A DNA stretch of 64,000 nt from Acinetobacter sp. ANC 4805 (lineage in GTDB: Bacteria > Pseudomonadota > Gammaproteobacteria > Pseudomonadales > Moraxellaceae), in assembly GCF_022549495.1 (NCBI RefSeq), contig NZ_JAKZGD010000010.1, positions 1 to 64,000 of the forward strand. The letters are read 5' to 3'. Position 1 is the stretch's first letter. Each line of letters begins with the position of its first letter. The position numbers were made by a program, and so were the translations under genes. Below the pieces are notes generated by a model that was not told the origin of the DNA, made no database searches, and was given only the letters and a program-made list of their open reading frames with translations. Of the stretch, positions 10,525 to 19,495 are shown piece after piece.

Positions 10525-11274
10525 ATGCAATTACAACCTATCGAGCAAGATTGCCTATTTGCCCTAATAAGTGCATATACAACTGAGAATTTTGGAGCAG
10601 ATCAGATCAATGAATTATTTGAAAATTATCTAAAACCAATTTTTGGTTATGAAAGCTTGATTGCAGGCGTAGGAGAAATCGAATTTACCCGAATCAAAAT
10701 TGGAAAAATAATATCAACCAACTATCCCGAGGCATTTCTAAAACAAATCGAAACAGTAACTTCTGTAGAAAAGCGTTCACTTCTAGCTTACTGGTTAGAG
10801 CATCAACAACCTCTATTTATTCATCAAAATAATTTTGATCATATTTTATCAGATAACGAAAAATTCGAAATTCAACACTTTGATTTATGTCCCATGTTAA
10901 TACATGGGCAACGGGATTTATCTGGGAAATTTTCAAGTTATTTTAGTTTCAGGCAATGCCGCATTGACGAAGAAAAAGCAAATTTTTTACTGAAAATATA
11001 TATGCCTTATTTACACCTTATTTTAGCCAAAGGGCTGAAATGGCAATATCACTCAACATATAACAGCATCCAAAAACTAACACCTAGAGAATGGCAATTG
11101 GTTGATTTTATTAAACAAGGAAAATCCAATAAAGAAATCGCACAATTACTACAAAAGAGTCCATCCACGATTAAGCATCAGACCGTACAGCTTTTCAGAA
11201 AACTCAATGTAGCCACAAGATCAGAGGTTTTAGCAAAAATAGAATCGTATTCCAGTGTACAAATAAATGATTAG
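10525..11274 (+). CDS. LuxR-type HTH regulator without a receiver domain
   Basis: A 249-residue regulator. The C-terminal LuxR/GerE helix-turn-helix is unmistakable at about residues 186-242 (LTPREWQLVDFIKQGKSNKEIAQLL, then SPSTIKHQTVQLFRKLNV). The N-terminal 170 residues resemble a small-molecule-sensing fold but show no phospho-accepting Asp pattern. It is therefore not an ordinary response regulator and not an obvious CrbR, despite lying 39 bases after the hybrid kinase. Base composition is more AT-rich than in the kinase gene, which hints at a different history. The signal and targets are unknown. Confidence 0.75.
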   Translation: MQLQPIEQDCLFALISAYTTENFGADQINELFENYLKPIFGYESLIAGVGEIEFTRIKIGKIISTNYPEAFLKQIETVTSVEKRSLLAYWLEHQQPLFIHQNNFDHILSDNEKFEIQHFDLCPMLIHGQRDLSGKFSSYFSFRQCRIDEEKANFLLKIYMPYLHLILAKGLKWQYHSTYNSIQKLTPREWQLVDFIKQGKSNKEIAQLLQKSPSTIKHQTVQLFRKLNVATRSEVLAKIESYSSVQIND

Positions 11275-11363
11275 TATTGTGAGGAAATAGCCCATTTGGT
11301 CTATTGTGTTATGCACTTATTCTGCTTTAAATGAAGTCATCTCCATAATCAAAAAATATTCAA

Positions 11364-12086
11364 ATGTTGGTCACTATTTTTATCATTTTTATTTTCTGTT
11401 TTCTTATTGAACGTTTAAAAACTGGCTGGGTTTTACCTAAAGTTCGTACTTGGTGGGTCAGGGTTGTCTTGATTAATATCGCTCAACTTGGCGTTGTACT
11501 TCTTGCTGGGGTGACTTGGGAACATTGGTTCTCTGCATGGTCAATTTTCCAATTATCAGATTATGTTTCAAATACTCTGGGTGGATTTATTGCTTACTTT
11601 ATCGCAACGTTTCTGTTCTATTGGTGGCATCGTTGGCGACATGAGAGTGATTTTCTTTGGCGAATGTTTCATCAAATTCACCACAGTCCACAGCGTTTAG
11701 AAGTGATTACTTCCTTTTATAAACACCCTCTCGAAATGATCGTCAACTCCATTATTGGTAGTTTATTAGTCTATACTTTTTTAGGTTTATCTTTAGAAGC
11801 AGGTGCAATTTATACTTTTCTGACGGCGATCGGTGAGTTTTTTTATCATACCAATATTAAAACACCACGTTGGGTTGGGTTCATTTTTCAGCGCCCAGAA
11901 ATGCACCGCATCCATCATCAATATAATCGGCATAAAAATAACTATGGTGATATTACTTGGTGGGATATGTTATTTGGCACTTATGAAAATCCCAAAGAAT
12001 GGACAAAAACATGTGGATTCACACCACAGAAAGAAGAGCAACTGATCGATATGTTAAAGTTTAAAGATATTCATAAGAAAAAATGA
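11364..12086 (+). CDS. sterol desaturase / fatty acid hydroxylase family membrane protein
   Basis: A 240-residue integral membrane di-iron enzyme. The eight-histidine signature is present: HRWRH at residues 89-93, HQIHH at 103-107, and MHRIHHQYNRHKN near 192-204. These ligate the two irons that activate oxygen for hydroxylation or desaturation of a lipid chain. Hydrophobic segments at 1-15, 35-55, 72-88 and 125-160 place the active site at the cytoplasmic face. The substrate is not predictable. It is probably expressed alone; a DesT/FabR-like operator lies about 170 bases downstream but faces the next gene. Confidence 0.85.
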   Translation: MLVTIFIIFIFCFLIERLKTGWVLPKVRTWWVRVVLINIAQLGVVLLAGVTWEHWFSAWSIFQLSDYVSNTLGGFIAYFIATFLFYWWHRWRHESDFLWRMFHQIHHSPQRLEVITSFYKHPLEMIVNSIIGSLLVYTFLGLSLEAGAIYTFLTAIGEFFYHTNIKTPRWVGFIFQRPEMHRIHHQYNRHKNNYGDITWWDMLFGTYENPKEWTKTCGFTPQKEEQLIDMLKFKDIHKKK

Positions 12087-12459
12087 TCAGCTGATTTTAC
12101 TTGCTTTGAATATATCCGTGTAAAGATGATATTTTTTATAAATTTGCAAAATATTTTTAAGCATAGGCAAAAATCATCACAAAACTAGATGTTAATTAGA
12201 AATAAATTGACCAAAGTGCTCAAATATTTTTTTGACTATGGCAAAAACGTTCACTTACATTAGTGAACGTTCGTACACTTACTTACAATTAATTAAGGTA
12301 TTGTTTTTATTGCTAAATTTCACCATGAAAATCACATCTACAACTTTAGTCGTATTCTACTTGTTTTCTGAATCACGCATAAATTGATTACATCAATAGA
12401 AACCTATTCATCTTCCTTTTTAGGTTTCTAACACTAAACCATATAAAAGGACATTGATC
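12087..12459. other. long intergenic region carrying an operator-like palindrome cluster
   Basis: No gene is visible in this 373-base stretch. Its main feature is the cluster of AGTGAACG-type half-sites at 12246-12279. The leader of the next gene follows, with the ribosome-binding sequence AAAAGGA at about 12445-12451. Confidence 0.6.
12246..12279. promoter_or_regulatory. triple half-site operator, DesT/FabR-like
   Basis: A perfect 10-bp inverted repeat has arms AACGTTCACT (12246-12255) and AGTGAACGTT (12262-12271) around a 6-bp spacer. The right arm then forms a second, 18-bp near-palindrome with CGTACACT (12272-12279): AGTGAACG-TT-CGTACACT. The second palindrome resembles, from memory, the site bound by the TetR-family lipid regulators DesT and FabR. 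The regulator here is unknown. Confidence 0.55.
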
Positions 12460-13218
12460 ATGAATAGTAGCTCTCTTAGCTCTGATACTTCACAACAATT
12501 TTTCCGTCAATACAGCGCTAATGCTCTATTACCACAACTCAACTGGCAAAATATTTTTGTACAAAGCAACTTAGATGATACGCACCTAAATGCTTTAAAT
12601 ACCATTTATCAAGCTGCTGTTCCTTTGGCACTCAATGTTTTCCATGAGCTTAATTTTGATGTTTTCACACCAACAGCTTATCAACCACAAGGTTTAGGTT
12701 TATTTGAAAAATTAGCACAACAAGAACAAAAATTCTTAGATGTACTTGAAGCAGAATCGGCACATCTTGATCATGAGACACGTCATCATATGTGGAGCAT
12801 GCTACTTCGTGGTGGTGCAGTATTGGTATTCAAAGCATGGCTCGGTCATGTGAAGGGTGGAGAAAGTCAACTGGATAAAACACAATTTGACGAACTTTCA
12901 GATTTACTCTTTATCAAAACACGCCCTGCTCAACTTGCCCAACGTTTAAGAGTCGATGTAAATGGAATGCTCGATCATATTTTCCTAATGCATGAAAACG
13001 ATGTGTTCTTAGATCATTTTAATAGTCTGGAAACTGCGGCTTTGTTTGTCGATTTAGGCGTTTATGACGCTGCTTTTTTAAGTTTACGTGATGACCGTGT
13101 TGCTGAGTATCTCAAGTCAAAAGGCTATGTGACCCAAGAACAAATTGATGATTTGCAATGTGCGCTCAACCCTTTGTACTGCGATAGCTTAATGCCGAAA
13201 CAAGACTGCTTGGCTTAA
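12460..13218 (+). CDS. uncharacterised 252-residue protein behind a strong operator
   Basis: I do not recognise a family. The start is set at ATG 12460 because AAAAGGA lies about 8 bases upstream; the in-frame TTG at 12454 is too close to it. The product is soluble, mostly helical in appearance and rich in His and Asp (for example ESAHLDHETRHHMWSM near residues 100-115 and DHIFLMHENDVFLDHF near 175-190). These patterns could bind a metal, but that is speculation. No signal peptide or membrane helix is seen. It is a single gene with its own terminator and an unusual palindromic operator about 200 bases upstream. Confidence 0.7.
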   Translation: MNSSSLSSDTSQQFFRQYSANALLPQLNWQNIFVQSNLDDTHLNALNTIYQAAVPLALNVFHELNFDVFTPTAYQPQGLGLFEKLAQQEQKFLDVLEAESAHLDHETRHHMWSMLLRGGAVLVFKAWLGHVKGGESQLDKTQFDELSDLLFIKTRPAQLAQRLRVDVNGMLDHIFLMHENDVFLDHFNSLETAALFVDLGVYDAAFLSLRDDRVAEYLKSKGYVTQEQIDDLQCALNPLYCDSLMPKQDCLA

Positions 13219-13225
13219 TTTTATA

Positions 13226-13257
13226 AAAAACAAGGTGGAACTTACCACCTTGTTTTT
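13226..13257. terminator. bidirectional terminator between convergent genes
   Basis: A perfect 13-bp stem, AAAAACAAGGTGG (13226-13238) with CCACCTTGTTTTT (13245-13257), closes a 6-nt loop. It serves the orphan gene on the plus strand and the receptor on the minus strand. Confidence 0.88.
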
Positions 13258-13265
13258 ATTGTCTA

Positions 13266-15359
13266 CTAGAACTTCATGCTCATCCGCATCCAGTAATTAC
13301 GCCCAATATTATTAAACTGCTCACTTGCGGCATAACCAAACATCGAAGCACCCGCTTTATTTAAATGTTCGGTATAGGCTTTATTCAGAACATTATCGAC
13401 ACCAACCGACACATCAACGGCGTCTGTCAACTTATAAGTTCCATTCACAGCTAACGTATTGAATGCTTTACTTTCATTCATGTCATAGCCGACCACATTA
13501 CCTTCATTCAAACTAATACGATTTTGTTTTGCAACTGCGCGCCACAATAATCCTAGGCTATATTTTTCATCGACATAACGTAGATTAAGTCGTCCTTCCA
13601 AAGGTGCAATTTGTGGTAAAGCTCGACCATCAGAGGTATTTTTTCCCCATGCATACATTGCTGAAATATCCGTTTGGAAATGATCAGTCAATTGATAACC
13701 TAAACCAGCTTCAGCACCTACAATCGTTGCATCAACATTACGTGCTAATGGCCGTCTCTTGGTTGGCGTATTATATTCCAACAAAATAAAATCTTTGATT
13801 AAGCCCGCATAAGCAGAAGCCCATCCATTCCAAGCACCATGTTCAGCTTGGAAACCGAAATCGAATTGTGCCGTACGTTCATTTTTGAGGTTGTTTAAAT
13901 TATCAACCATACGATAGGTTGTCATTCCCATCATATCCATTGTACCCACACCACGATCTGTCGACGTGCTATACAACTCCCAGAAATCAGGAGTTCTTTC
14001 TACATAACCTACGCCTGCATAAGTTTTTAAACCATGTTCAGGTAAAGTCTTCTCGATACGGATAAAACCACTTGGTACTGTCTCTTTACGATTGCTTCCA
14101 TCTTCAAGATTATCAATCTTCACTTGATCAACACGCGCACCTGCAACTAATTTCTGATCTGGACTAAATGCATAAGTCCACTCACTAAATGCGCCATAAG
14201 ACCGGAACTTCAAATCCTCAGCATAAGGTGAACTCATTGATGGCATGGCATACATGACCATATCACCGCCATGTTTATTTTGTTGCGTATCAACACCTGA
14301 AATGACGCTAAACTTATCCCAATCTGTCGTTACCGCTAAACGTGTGTTTAAGGTACGGCGATCAACACGCATCGACATTTTGTCAGGCACAGTCATGTCC
14401 ATGCCGTGCATTTTCATCGTCGTCATTGGTGGTGTACGTAAACTAAAATTATCCATCACATGATCGTTATAGCTGTAGTCCACTTGGGCTTCAACTTTTT
14501 GGATCACCTCTGTAATATTTTTCTGTTCAGCATGTAGAGCAAGGCTTTCACGTTTAAATTGCGAACCATCCATGGTACGTCCAGCGTAGGCAGCTTCACC
14601 ATCACCTTTACCTGCACGCAATTCTAACCAAGAATCATCTGTTGGCTTCCAACCTAGAGCGAGATCAGCATTCCAACGCTCCCAATTCGAGTGAATGGAT
14701 TGTTCATTACCATCCTTATAATCATCAGCAATAGAACGATTTGCATTCAAACGTGCATATTTATGTTCATCGCCAATTGCTGCTTCAATATTATGATCCA
14801 AACGTCCATAAGACCCAACAACCACACTGGCTTGCCCACGATAAGGCTTTTCTTGAGAGAGTTTTTCAGGTTCACGTTCAAAAATGACCGTTGCTGCTGA
14901 GCCTGTATTGGCATATTGAACAGTTTGAGGCCCTTTAATCACCGTAATTTTGTCAAAGCTTTCAGGCTGAATATAAGATGTCGGTGCATCCATCCGTGCT
15001 GGACATGCACCTAGATTTTCTGTGCCATCGGTCAGAATTTTAATCCGCGAACCAAACATGCCGCGAAATGTGACATCGCCATTGGTTCCCCCATTTTTAA
15101 TCGCATTAAATCCCATAATGCTTTGTAAATAGTCCGCGCCATCTGTTGCAGGAACAGGCTGAATCGGTTGTTTAGGATCACTATGTACAATCAAACCATT
15201 TGCATCATTTGGTTGTTGCGCCGTAACAACAATTGGTGCTAGCACAACAGGTGTGTGTTGTTCCGACTGAATGTTCGTATTTGCCCACAAGAGTGTGGTA
15301 TTTGAAGCAGCAAGAATCGCAACCGTGAGGGGTTGTAATAAAAATTTAGGTTGAGCCAT
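13266..15359 (-). CDS. oprC: TonB-dependent copper receptor, OprC/NosA-like
   Basis: A 697-residue outer-membrane beta-barrel receptor with a signal peptide of about 26 residues. The plug contains VKGP-type motifs (KITVIKGPQTVQYANTGSA) and the OprC-like segment LGACPARMDAPTSYI, whose Cys and Met residues suit copper binding. The barrel holds Met-rich loops (TPPMTTMKMHGMDMTVPDKMSM and VGTMDMMGMTTYRM). It ends in an aromatic residue (WMRMSMKF), as barrel proteins do. Import of copper is the family expectation. It lies 73 bases downstream of a His/Cys-rich DUF2946 protein on the same strand, so the two probably form a copper-related operon. Confidence 0.88.
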   Translation of the reverse strand: MAQPKFLLQPLTVAILAASNTTLLWANTNIQSEQHTPVVLAPIVVTAQQPNDANGLIVHSDPKQPIQPVPATDGADYLQSIMGFNAIKNGGTNGDVTFRGMFGSRIKILTDGTENLGACPARMDAPTSYIQPESFDKITVIKGPQTVQYANTGSAATVIFEREPEKLSQEKPYRGQASVVVGSYGRLDHNIEAAIGDEHKYARLNANRSIADDYKDGNEQSIHSNWERWNADLALGWKPTDDSWLELRAGKGDGEAAYAGRTMDGSQFKRESLALHAEQKNITEVIQKVEAQVDYSYNDHVMDNFSLRTPPMTTMKMHGMDMTVPDKMSMRVDRRTLNTRLAVTTDWDKFSVISGVDTQQNKHGGDMVMYAMPSMSSPYAEDLKFRSYGAFSEWTYAFSPDQKLVAGARVDQVKIDNLEDGSNRKETVPSGFIRIEKTLPEHGLKTYAGVGYVERTPDFWELYSTSTDRGVGTMDMMGMTTYRMVDNLNNLKNERTAQFDFGFQAEHGAWNGWASAYAGLIKDFILLEYNTPTKRRPLARNVDATIVGAEAGLGYQLTDHFQTDISAMYAWGKNTSDGRALPQIAPLEGRLNLRYVDEKYSLGLLWRAVAKQNRISLNEGNVVGYDMNESKAFNTLAVNGTYKLTDAVDVSVGVDNVLNKAYTEHLNKAGASMFGYAASEQFNNIGRNYWMRMSMKF

Positions 15360-15432
15360 GATTGGTCTCTCTTAAAACATAAGTAAAACTAGGCTAGAGT
15401 TTTGAAAACCCTAATGAAATTGACGTTTTAAT

Positions 15433-15870
15433 TTATACAAAGAGTGGCGGGGCTCGCCCTTGAGGCAATAAAAACAGCCGTTGCAGTGCAAAATAAACAT
15501 GCTTAAATGCCTGTTGATAAGCAACTAAACGGACTTGTATACGAACCAAGACTTCGTTCACACCCAATTCAGGCGGTAAAACCAAGTTGGCATAAACCGT
15601 ACAATACTGACATTGGTGATTTGGATCATGGTGATCATGTTGCGGCATCGAGACTTGAGCTTGCTCAAGCTGATGGGCATGATGATGCATGTGATGCTGT
15701 GCATGAACTTGCACGGCTTTTAATTTCGGTAACAATAAGGCTTGCGTAATGGTTTCACAGACGGGTGAAATTTGATATTGCTTTGGTAGCAACGGCTGCA
15801 AGAACACCGCAATCTGTAAACAGACTGCGATGAATGCAAGCATTAAACCACCACGAAACAATAAAGGCAT
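15433..15870 (-). CDS. DUF2946 family protein, histidine-rich
   Basis: A 145-residue protein with one N-terminal membrane anchor (MPLLFRGGLMLAFIAVCLQIAVFL). A strongly His-rich middle follows (HAQHHMHHHAHQLEQ near residues 56-70 and PQHDHHDPNHQCQYCTVY near 76-93, including a CxxC pair), and the tail ends QGRAPPLFV. DUF2946 proteins often sit beside copper genes, and this one directly precedes the copper receptor. The metal-binding residues make a periplasmic copper-handling role plausible, but no function is proven for the family. Confidence 0.75.
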   Translation of the reverse strand: MPLLFRGGLMLAFIAVCLQIAVFLQPLLPKQYQISPVCETITQALLLPKLKAVQVHAQHHMHHHAHQLEQAQVSMPQHDHHDPNHQCQYCTVYANLVLPPELGVNEVLVRIQVRLVAYQQAFKHVYFALQRLFLLPQGRAPPLFV

Positions 15871-15893
15871 TTAAACAGACCTAATATAATTTC

Positions 15894-16424
15894 TTAACGT
15901 TTGACCGCAACTTTTTCTTTGTCACGTTGACGCACAACTTTCTCAACTTTCTCACGCGCACGCTGACGTTTTAATGGCGATAAATAGTCCACAAACAGCT
16001 TTCCATTTAAGTGATCCATTTCATGTTGGATACAAACTGCGAGAAGTTCGTCAGCTTCTAATTCAAATGCTTGACCTTCAAGGTTAATTGCCTCGATTTT
16101 TACACGTGACGGACGCGCAACTTTATCGTATATTTGAGGCACAGAGAGACAGCCTTCTTCATATGGCTGTGTCTCTACGGTCAGTGGAGTGACTTTGGGG
16201 TTAATGAACACCATCGGTTGGTTTTTCTCTTCAGAGATGTCCATAACAATAAGCTGAATATGATGATCAACCTGAGTTGCCGCTAAACCTATACCCGGTG
16301 CCTCGTACATGGTTTCAAACATATCTGCTGCAAGCTGACGAATATCATCAGTGACTTCTTCGACTGGCTTAGCAATGGTACGAAGACGGGGATCAGGAAA
16401 ACTTAAAATAGGTAATAAGGCCAT
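15894..16424 (-). CDS. def: peptide deformylase
   Basis: A 176-residue metallohydrolase that removes the N-formyl group from nascent proteins. All three catalytic motifs are present: GIGLAATQ near residue 44, EGCLSVP near 89 (metal-ligand Cys), and QHEMDHLNG near 133 (two His and the catalytic Glu). The ATG at 16424 is chosen because GAGGAA lies a few bases upstream; the frame begins four codons earlier inside that site. The C-terminus carries a basic extension ([20 protein letters not shown]). Genomes of this group often carry more than one def gene, and which copy this is cannot be decided here. Confidence 0.93.
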   Translation of the reverse strand: MALLPILSFPDPRLRTIAKPVEEVTDDIRQLAADMFETMYEAPGIGLAATQVDHHIQLIVMDISEEKNQPMVFINPKVTPLTVETQPYEEGCLSVPQIYDKVARPSRVKIEAINLEGQAFELEADELLAVCIQHEMDHLNGKLFVDYLSPLKRQRAREKVEKVVRQRDKEKVAVKR

Positions 16425-16544
16425 ACCGTTCCTCATTTATGCCATTGATCAGAAAACCAACTGAAGGGAATGCTTGATCAAAAAATTGTGTGTAAAGTCG
16501 TTATTATAACGCAACTACACACATAATTTTTAGGAATTATGATA

Positions 16545-17696
16545 ATGAAAAAGGTTTTAAACGGCATACCATCATTTCATGCCTTGGGGTTAAAAAAACA
16601 ACTGATTGCTGCTGCAATTTGTGCAGGATTAGGCATGAGCATAAACCTTACTCATGCGGCAAGCCCTAATGCAACGCCACCATCTGTAAAAACAGGTGCG
16701 CCACATGTCTATGTGGTGAAAAAAGGCGATACGCTTTGGGATATTTCAGGCAAATTTTTAAGCAAGCCTTGGCGCTGGCCTGAAATCTGGGCAAGCAATA
16801 AACATGTGAAAAATCCACATTGGATTTATCCAGGTGATCGCTTGCTACTTTGTAGTTTGAACGGTAAACCACTCGTTGGTAAAGATGAAGGCGATGGTTG
16901 TGACGGTATCATTCGCCGTTACTCTGGCAGTGGATCTACTTTACGTCCAAAAGTTCGTATTGAGGCGCTCAATAATAGTGTTCCTGTAATTCCACTGGCA
17001 CATATTCAACAATGGTTAGAACGTACCTCTGTTCTTCCAGCGAATGCGATTGCAAATACCCCATATGTATTGGGTACAGCAGATAATCGTGTGTTGGCTG
17101 GTAAAGGTCAGAACATTTATGTTCGTGGTCAAGGTATTGAGAATGGTCAACGTTACGGTGTATTCCGTGAAGGCGAACCATATATCGCGCTAGATGAAAA
17201 AGGTAAAAAACAAACTCTTGGTATTGAACTGACTCAAGTTGCTGCTGGTGTCGCAATTACCAATGAAAATGATATTACCACCTTTGAGTTAACTGATAGC
17301 TATACGGGTGAAGTGCGTCGTGGCGACCGTGTTATGCTTGAACAAGACGCGATGTTACCTACTTTATTCTACCCAACTGAACCAAATCAGGTGAAAGATG
17401 GTGGTAAAATCATCCGTGCGATGGGATCTTTAGGTACAGCAGCAAAAAATGGTGTTGTCACCATTGATCGTGGTACAACGGATGGGATTGAAATCGGACA
17501 AGTCTTTAGTGCTTACCAAGATGGCGAAACCGTACGTGATCCAAAAACCAAAGAAAATGTGAAATTACCAGGGCAATATGTTGGTAGCATCATGATCTTC
17601 AAGAGTTTTGACCGTATCAGCTACGCTTATGTGTTAGAGAGCGAGTTACCAATTAAACTTGGTTCGAATATCAAGCCACCTCGTCTTGATAACTAA
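16545..17696 (+). CDS. LysM peptidoglycan-binding domain protein
   Basis: A 383-residue secreted protein. ATG 16545 is preferred over 16539 because TAGGA lies 9 bases upstream. An N-terminal signal peptide runs to about residue 40 (QLIAAAICAGLGMSINLTHAAS). A single LysM module follows at about 52-105 (HVYVVKKGDTLWDISGKFLSKPWRWPEIW to IYPGDRLLL). The remaining 270 residues have no recognisable enzymatic domain. The gene lies directly before dprA, 13 bases away, and is divergent from def. A cell-wall-associated role is inferred. Confidence 0.85.
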   Translation: MKKVLNGIPSFHALGLKKQLIAAAICAGLGMSINLTHAASPNATPPSVKTGAPHVYVVKKGDTLWDISGKFLSKPWRWPEIWASNKHVKNPHWIYPGDRLLLCSLNGKPLVGKDEGDGCDGIIRRYSGSGSTLRPKVRIEALNNSVPVIPLAHIQQWLERTSVLPANAIANTPYVLGTADNRVLAGKGQNIYVRGQGIENGQRYGVFREGEPYIALDEKGKKQTLGIELTQVAAGVAITNENDITTFELTDSYTGEVRRGDRVMLEQDAMLPTLFYPTEPNQVKDGGKIIRAMGSLGTAAKNGVVTIDRGTTDGIEIGQVFSAYQDGETVRDPKTKENVKLPGQYVGSIMIFKSFDRISYAYVLESELPIKLGSNIKPPRLDN

Positions 17697-17709
17697 GCTC
17701 TAATTAGAA

Positions 17710-18837
17710 ATGTTGAATCAGCTATCGCGCCATCATTATCATACTGTGTTGGTGTGGTACTTGGTTCAACACTCATTTTCTAGTTTTCAAAAAATTCAAC
17801 AACACTTTGGCAGCTGCGAACAAGCAACCCAAAAGCATCATTTGGCAGAATGGTCACAGCTTGGCTTACATGCCAATCATTTAAAACGTTTACAAGAATT
17901 TCAAACCGCTCAAGGACAACAAAAATTTGAACAACTGATTCACTTGATTTGTCAGCATAGCGATTTTATTTTAACGCCCGAAGATATCGGCTACCCTACT
18001 CAGCTCTTACCCTATCCAGATCACCCTCCAATTTTATTTGGGCAAGGTCAGGCTCAAGCATTATTACAACCTCAAATTGCCATGGTTGGCAGTCGTAAAC
18101 CGAGTCCTCACGGGAGACAGGTTGCCTATGATTTTGCTTATTATTTAAGTGAAAAAGGATTTTACATCAGCAGTGGTTTAGCGCATGGAATTGATGAAGC
18201 AGCCCATCGTGGCGGCTTAGCCCATCATCGAACAATCGCTGTGACAGGAACAGGTTTAGATACAGTTTATCCTTCGCAGAACATCAAACTTGCACAACAG
18301 ATTACTCAATCAGGTGCTATTGTCACCGAGTTTCTCCCGACGACAATGCCTTTGCAACAGCATTTTCCACGTCGTAATCGTATTGTCAGTGGTTTAAGCC
18401 TTGGCGTTGTGGTTGTAGAAGCGGCATTAAAGAGTGGCTCACTCATAACCGCAAATGAGGCAGCAAATCAAGGAAAAATGGTATTTGCTATTCCAGGGCA
18501 CATTTATAGTGAGCATCATCAAGGCTGTCACCAGTTAATTCGTGAAGGTGCAACCTTGGTCGATCATCCTGAACAAGTCATTGAAGACTTGGCTTTACCT
18601 ACACAGTGGCAAGCACAAAAACAACCTGAAGAGGCGTTGGCTGTCCCTGCCTGTATTCCAACGCATTTAATTGCGTTATATCAACTGTTAGATTGGGTCG
18701 GTCAAGACTTAGATCAGCTCGCCCAACGTTATCAGACTTCCATTTCCGAACTCACAGCACAGTTAATGGAGCTTGAATTACTCGGTCTTTGCATGCAACA
18801 AGCAGGATGCTATTTACGTTGTCGCCCAATGCTTTAA
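17710..18837 (+). CDS. dprA: DNA-processing protein DprA
   Basis: A 375-residue protein that loads RecA onto incoming single-stranded DNA during natural transformation. The Rossmann-like DNA-binding core is clear: MVGSRKPSPHGRQVAYDFAYYL near residue 122, SSGLAHGIDEAAHRGGL near 157, GTGLDTVYPSQN, then FPRRNRIVSGLSLGVVVVEA and SGSLITANEAANQGK. A C-terminal winged-helix-like segment (about 310-370) completes the family length. Acinetobacter is naturally competent, so an intact dprA fits. It is in line with the LysM gene upstream and tsaC downstream. Confidence 0.92.
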   Translation: MLNQLSRHHYHTVLVWYLVQHSFSSFQKIQQHFGSCEQATQKHHLAEWSQLGLHANHLKRLQEFQTAQGQQKFEQLIHLICQHSDFILTPEDIGYPTQLLPYPDHPPILFGQGQAQALLQPQIAMVGSRKPSPHGRQVAYDFAYYLSEKGFYISSGLAHGIDEAAHRGGLAHHRTIAVTGTGLDTVYPSQNIKLAQQITQSGAIVTEFLPTTMPLQQHFPRRNRIVSGLSLGVVVVEAALKSGSLITANEAANQGKMVFAIPGHIYSEHHQGCHQLIREGATLVDHPEQVIEDLALPTQWQAQKQPEEALAVPACIPTHLIALYQLLDWVGQDLDQLAQRYQTSISELTAQLMELELLGLCMQQAGCYLRCRPML

Positions 18838-18874
18838 ACTAGTCACATCTCCCTTCTCATTTGCTCTATGCCTC

Positions 18875-19444
18875 ATGATTACGTCCTCTATTGCTGAAGC
18901 AGCTCAACTTTTAAAACAAGGGCAGGTTCTTGCTTATCCGACAGAAGCTGTTTGGGGCTTAGGTTGTGACCCCTTGAATCAGCATGCTTTTCAAGAGATT
19001 CTTGAGCTTAAACAGCGCCCAATTGAAAAAGGCGTCATTTTATTAGCTGGACAGTTAGAACACGTTGAACATTTGCTACAGACACTAACGCCAGAAATAC
19101 GCAAGCAAGTGATTGCAAGTTGGTCAGATCGTGAACCAACTGAACGTGCAACGACATGGTTACTTCCCGCAGATCAACACATCCCAACATGGATTAAAGG
19201 TCAGCATCCTTTAGTTGCTGTACGCGTTACCACACATCCTTTATGTGTTGATCTATGCGATGCTTTTGGTGGCTTTATTGTTTCAACCAGTGCCAATCCT
19301 GCGGGTTTAAACCCAGCGCACAACCTACAAGCGGCTCAAAGCTACTTCGGTTCATCATTACATTATTTAGAAGGCGATTTAGGGCTTAGTCAGGAACCAA
19401 GTCGAATTCTAAATGCATTAACGGGTGAAATCATTCGCGCCTAA
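18875..19444 (+). CDS. tsaC: threonylcarbamoyl-AMP synthase TsaC (Sua5/YciO/YrdC family)
   Basis: A 189-residue enzyme that makes threonylcarbamoyl-AMP for the t6A37 modification of ANN-decoding tRNAs. The signature residues are present: AYPTEAVWGLGCDP near residue 20, the LKQRPIEKG substrate loop near 45, and FIVSTSANPAGL near 138. ATG 18875 gives the usual short TsaC length; the longer frame runs back into dprA. It follows dprA by 37 bases and is probably co-transcribed. Confidence 0.9.
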   Translation: MITSSIAEAAQLLKQGQVLAYPTEAVWGLGCDPLNQHAFQEILELKQRPIEKGVILLAGQLEHVEHLLQTLTPEIRKQVIASWSDREPTERATTWLLPADQHIPTWIKGQHPLVAVRVTTHPLCVDLCDAFGGFIVSTSANPAGLNPAHNLQAAQSYFGSSLHYLEGDLGLSQEPSRILNALTGEIIRA

Positions 19445-19460
19445 TTAGGTGAATAGCGGA

Positions 19461-19495
19461 CAAAAAAAAGCTCAGTTATATAGGGATAACTGAGC
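19461..19495 (-). terminator. rho-independent terminator (second of a tandem pair)
   Basis: Perfect 10-bp stem GCTCAGTTAT (19470-19479) and ATAACTGAGC (19486-19495) around a 6-nt loop. On the minus strand it runs into eight T residues (plus-strand A run 19462-19469). It may also slow plus-strand transcripts from tsaC. Confidence 0.75.

Noticed and set aside
16424..16436. Earlier start for peptide deformylase at 16436
   Set aside because: The extra four codons overlap the GAGGAA ribosome-binding sequence, and the family begins near MALLPIL.
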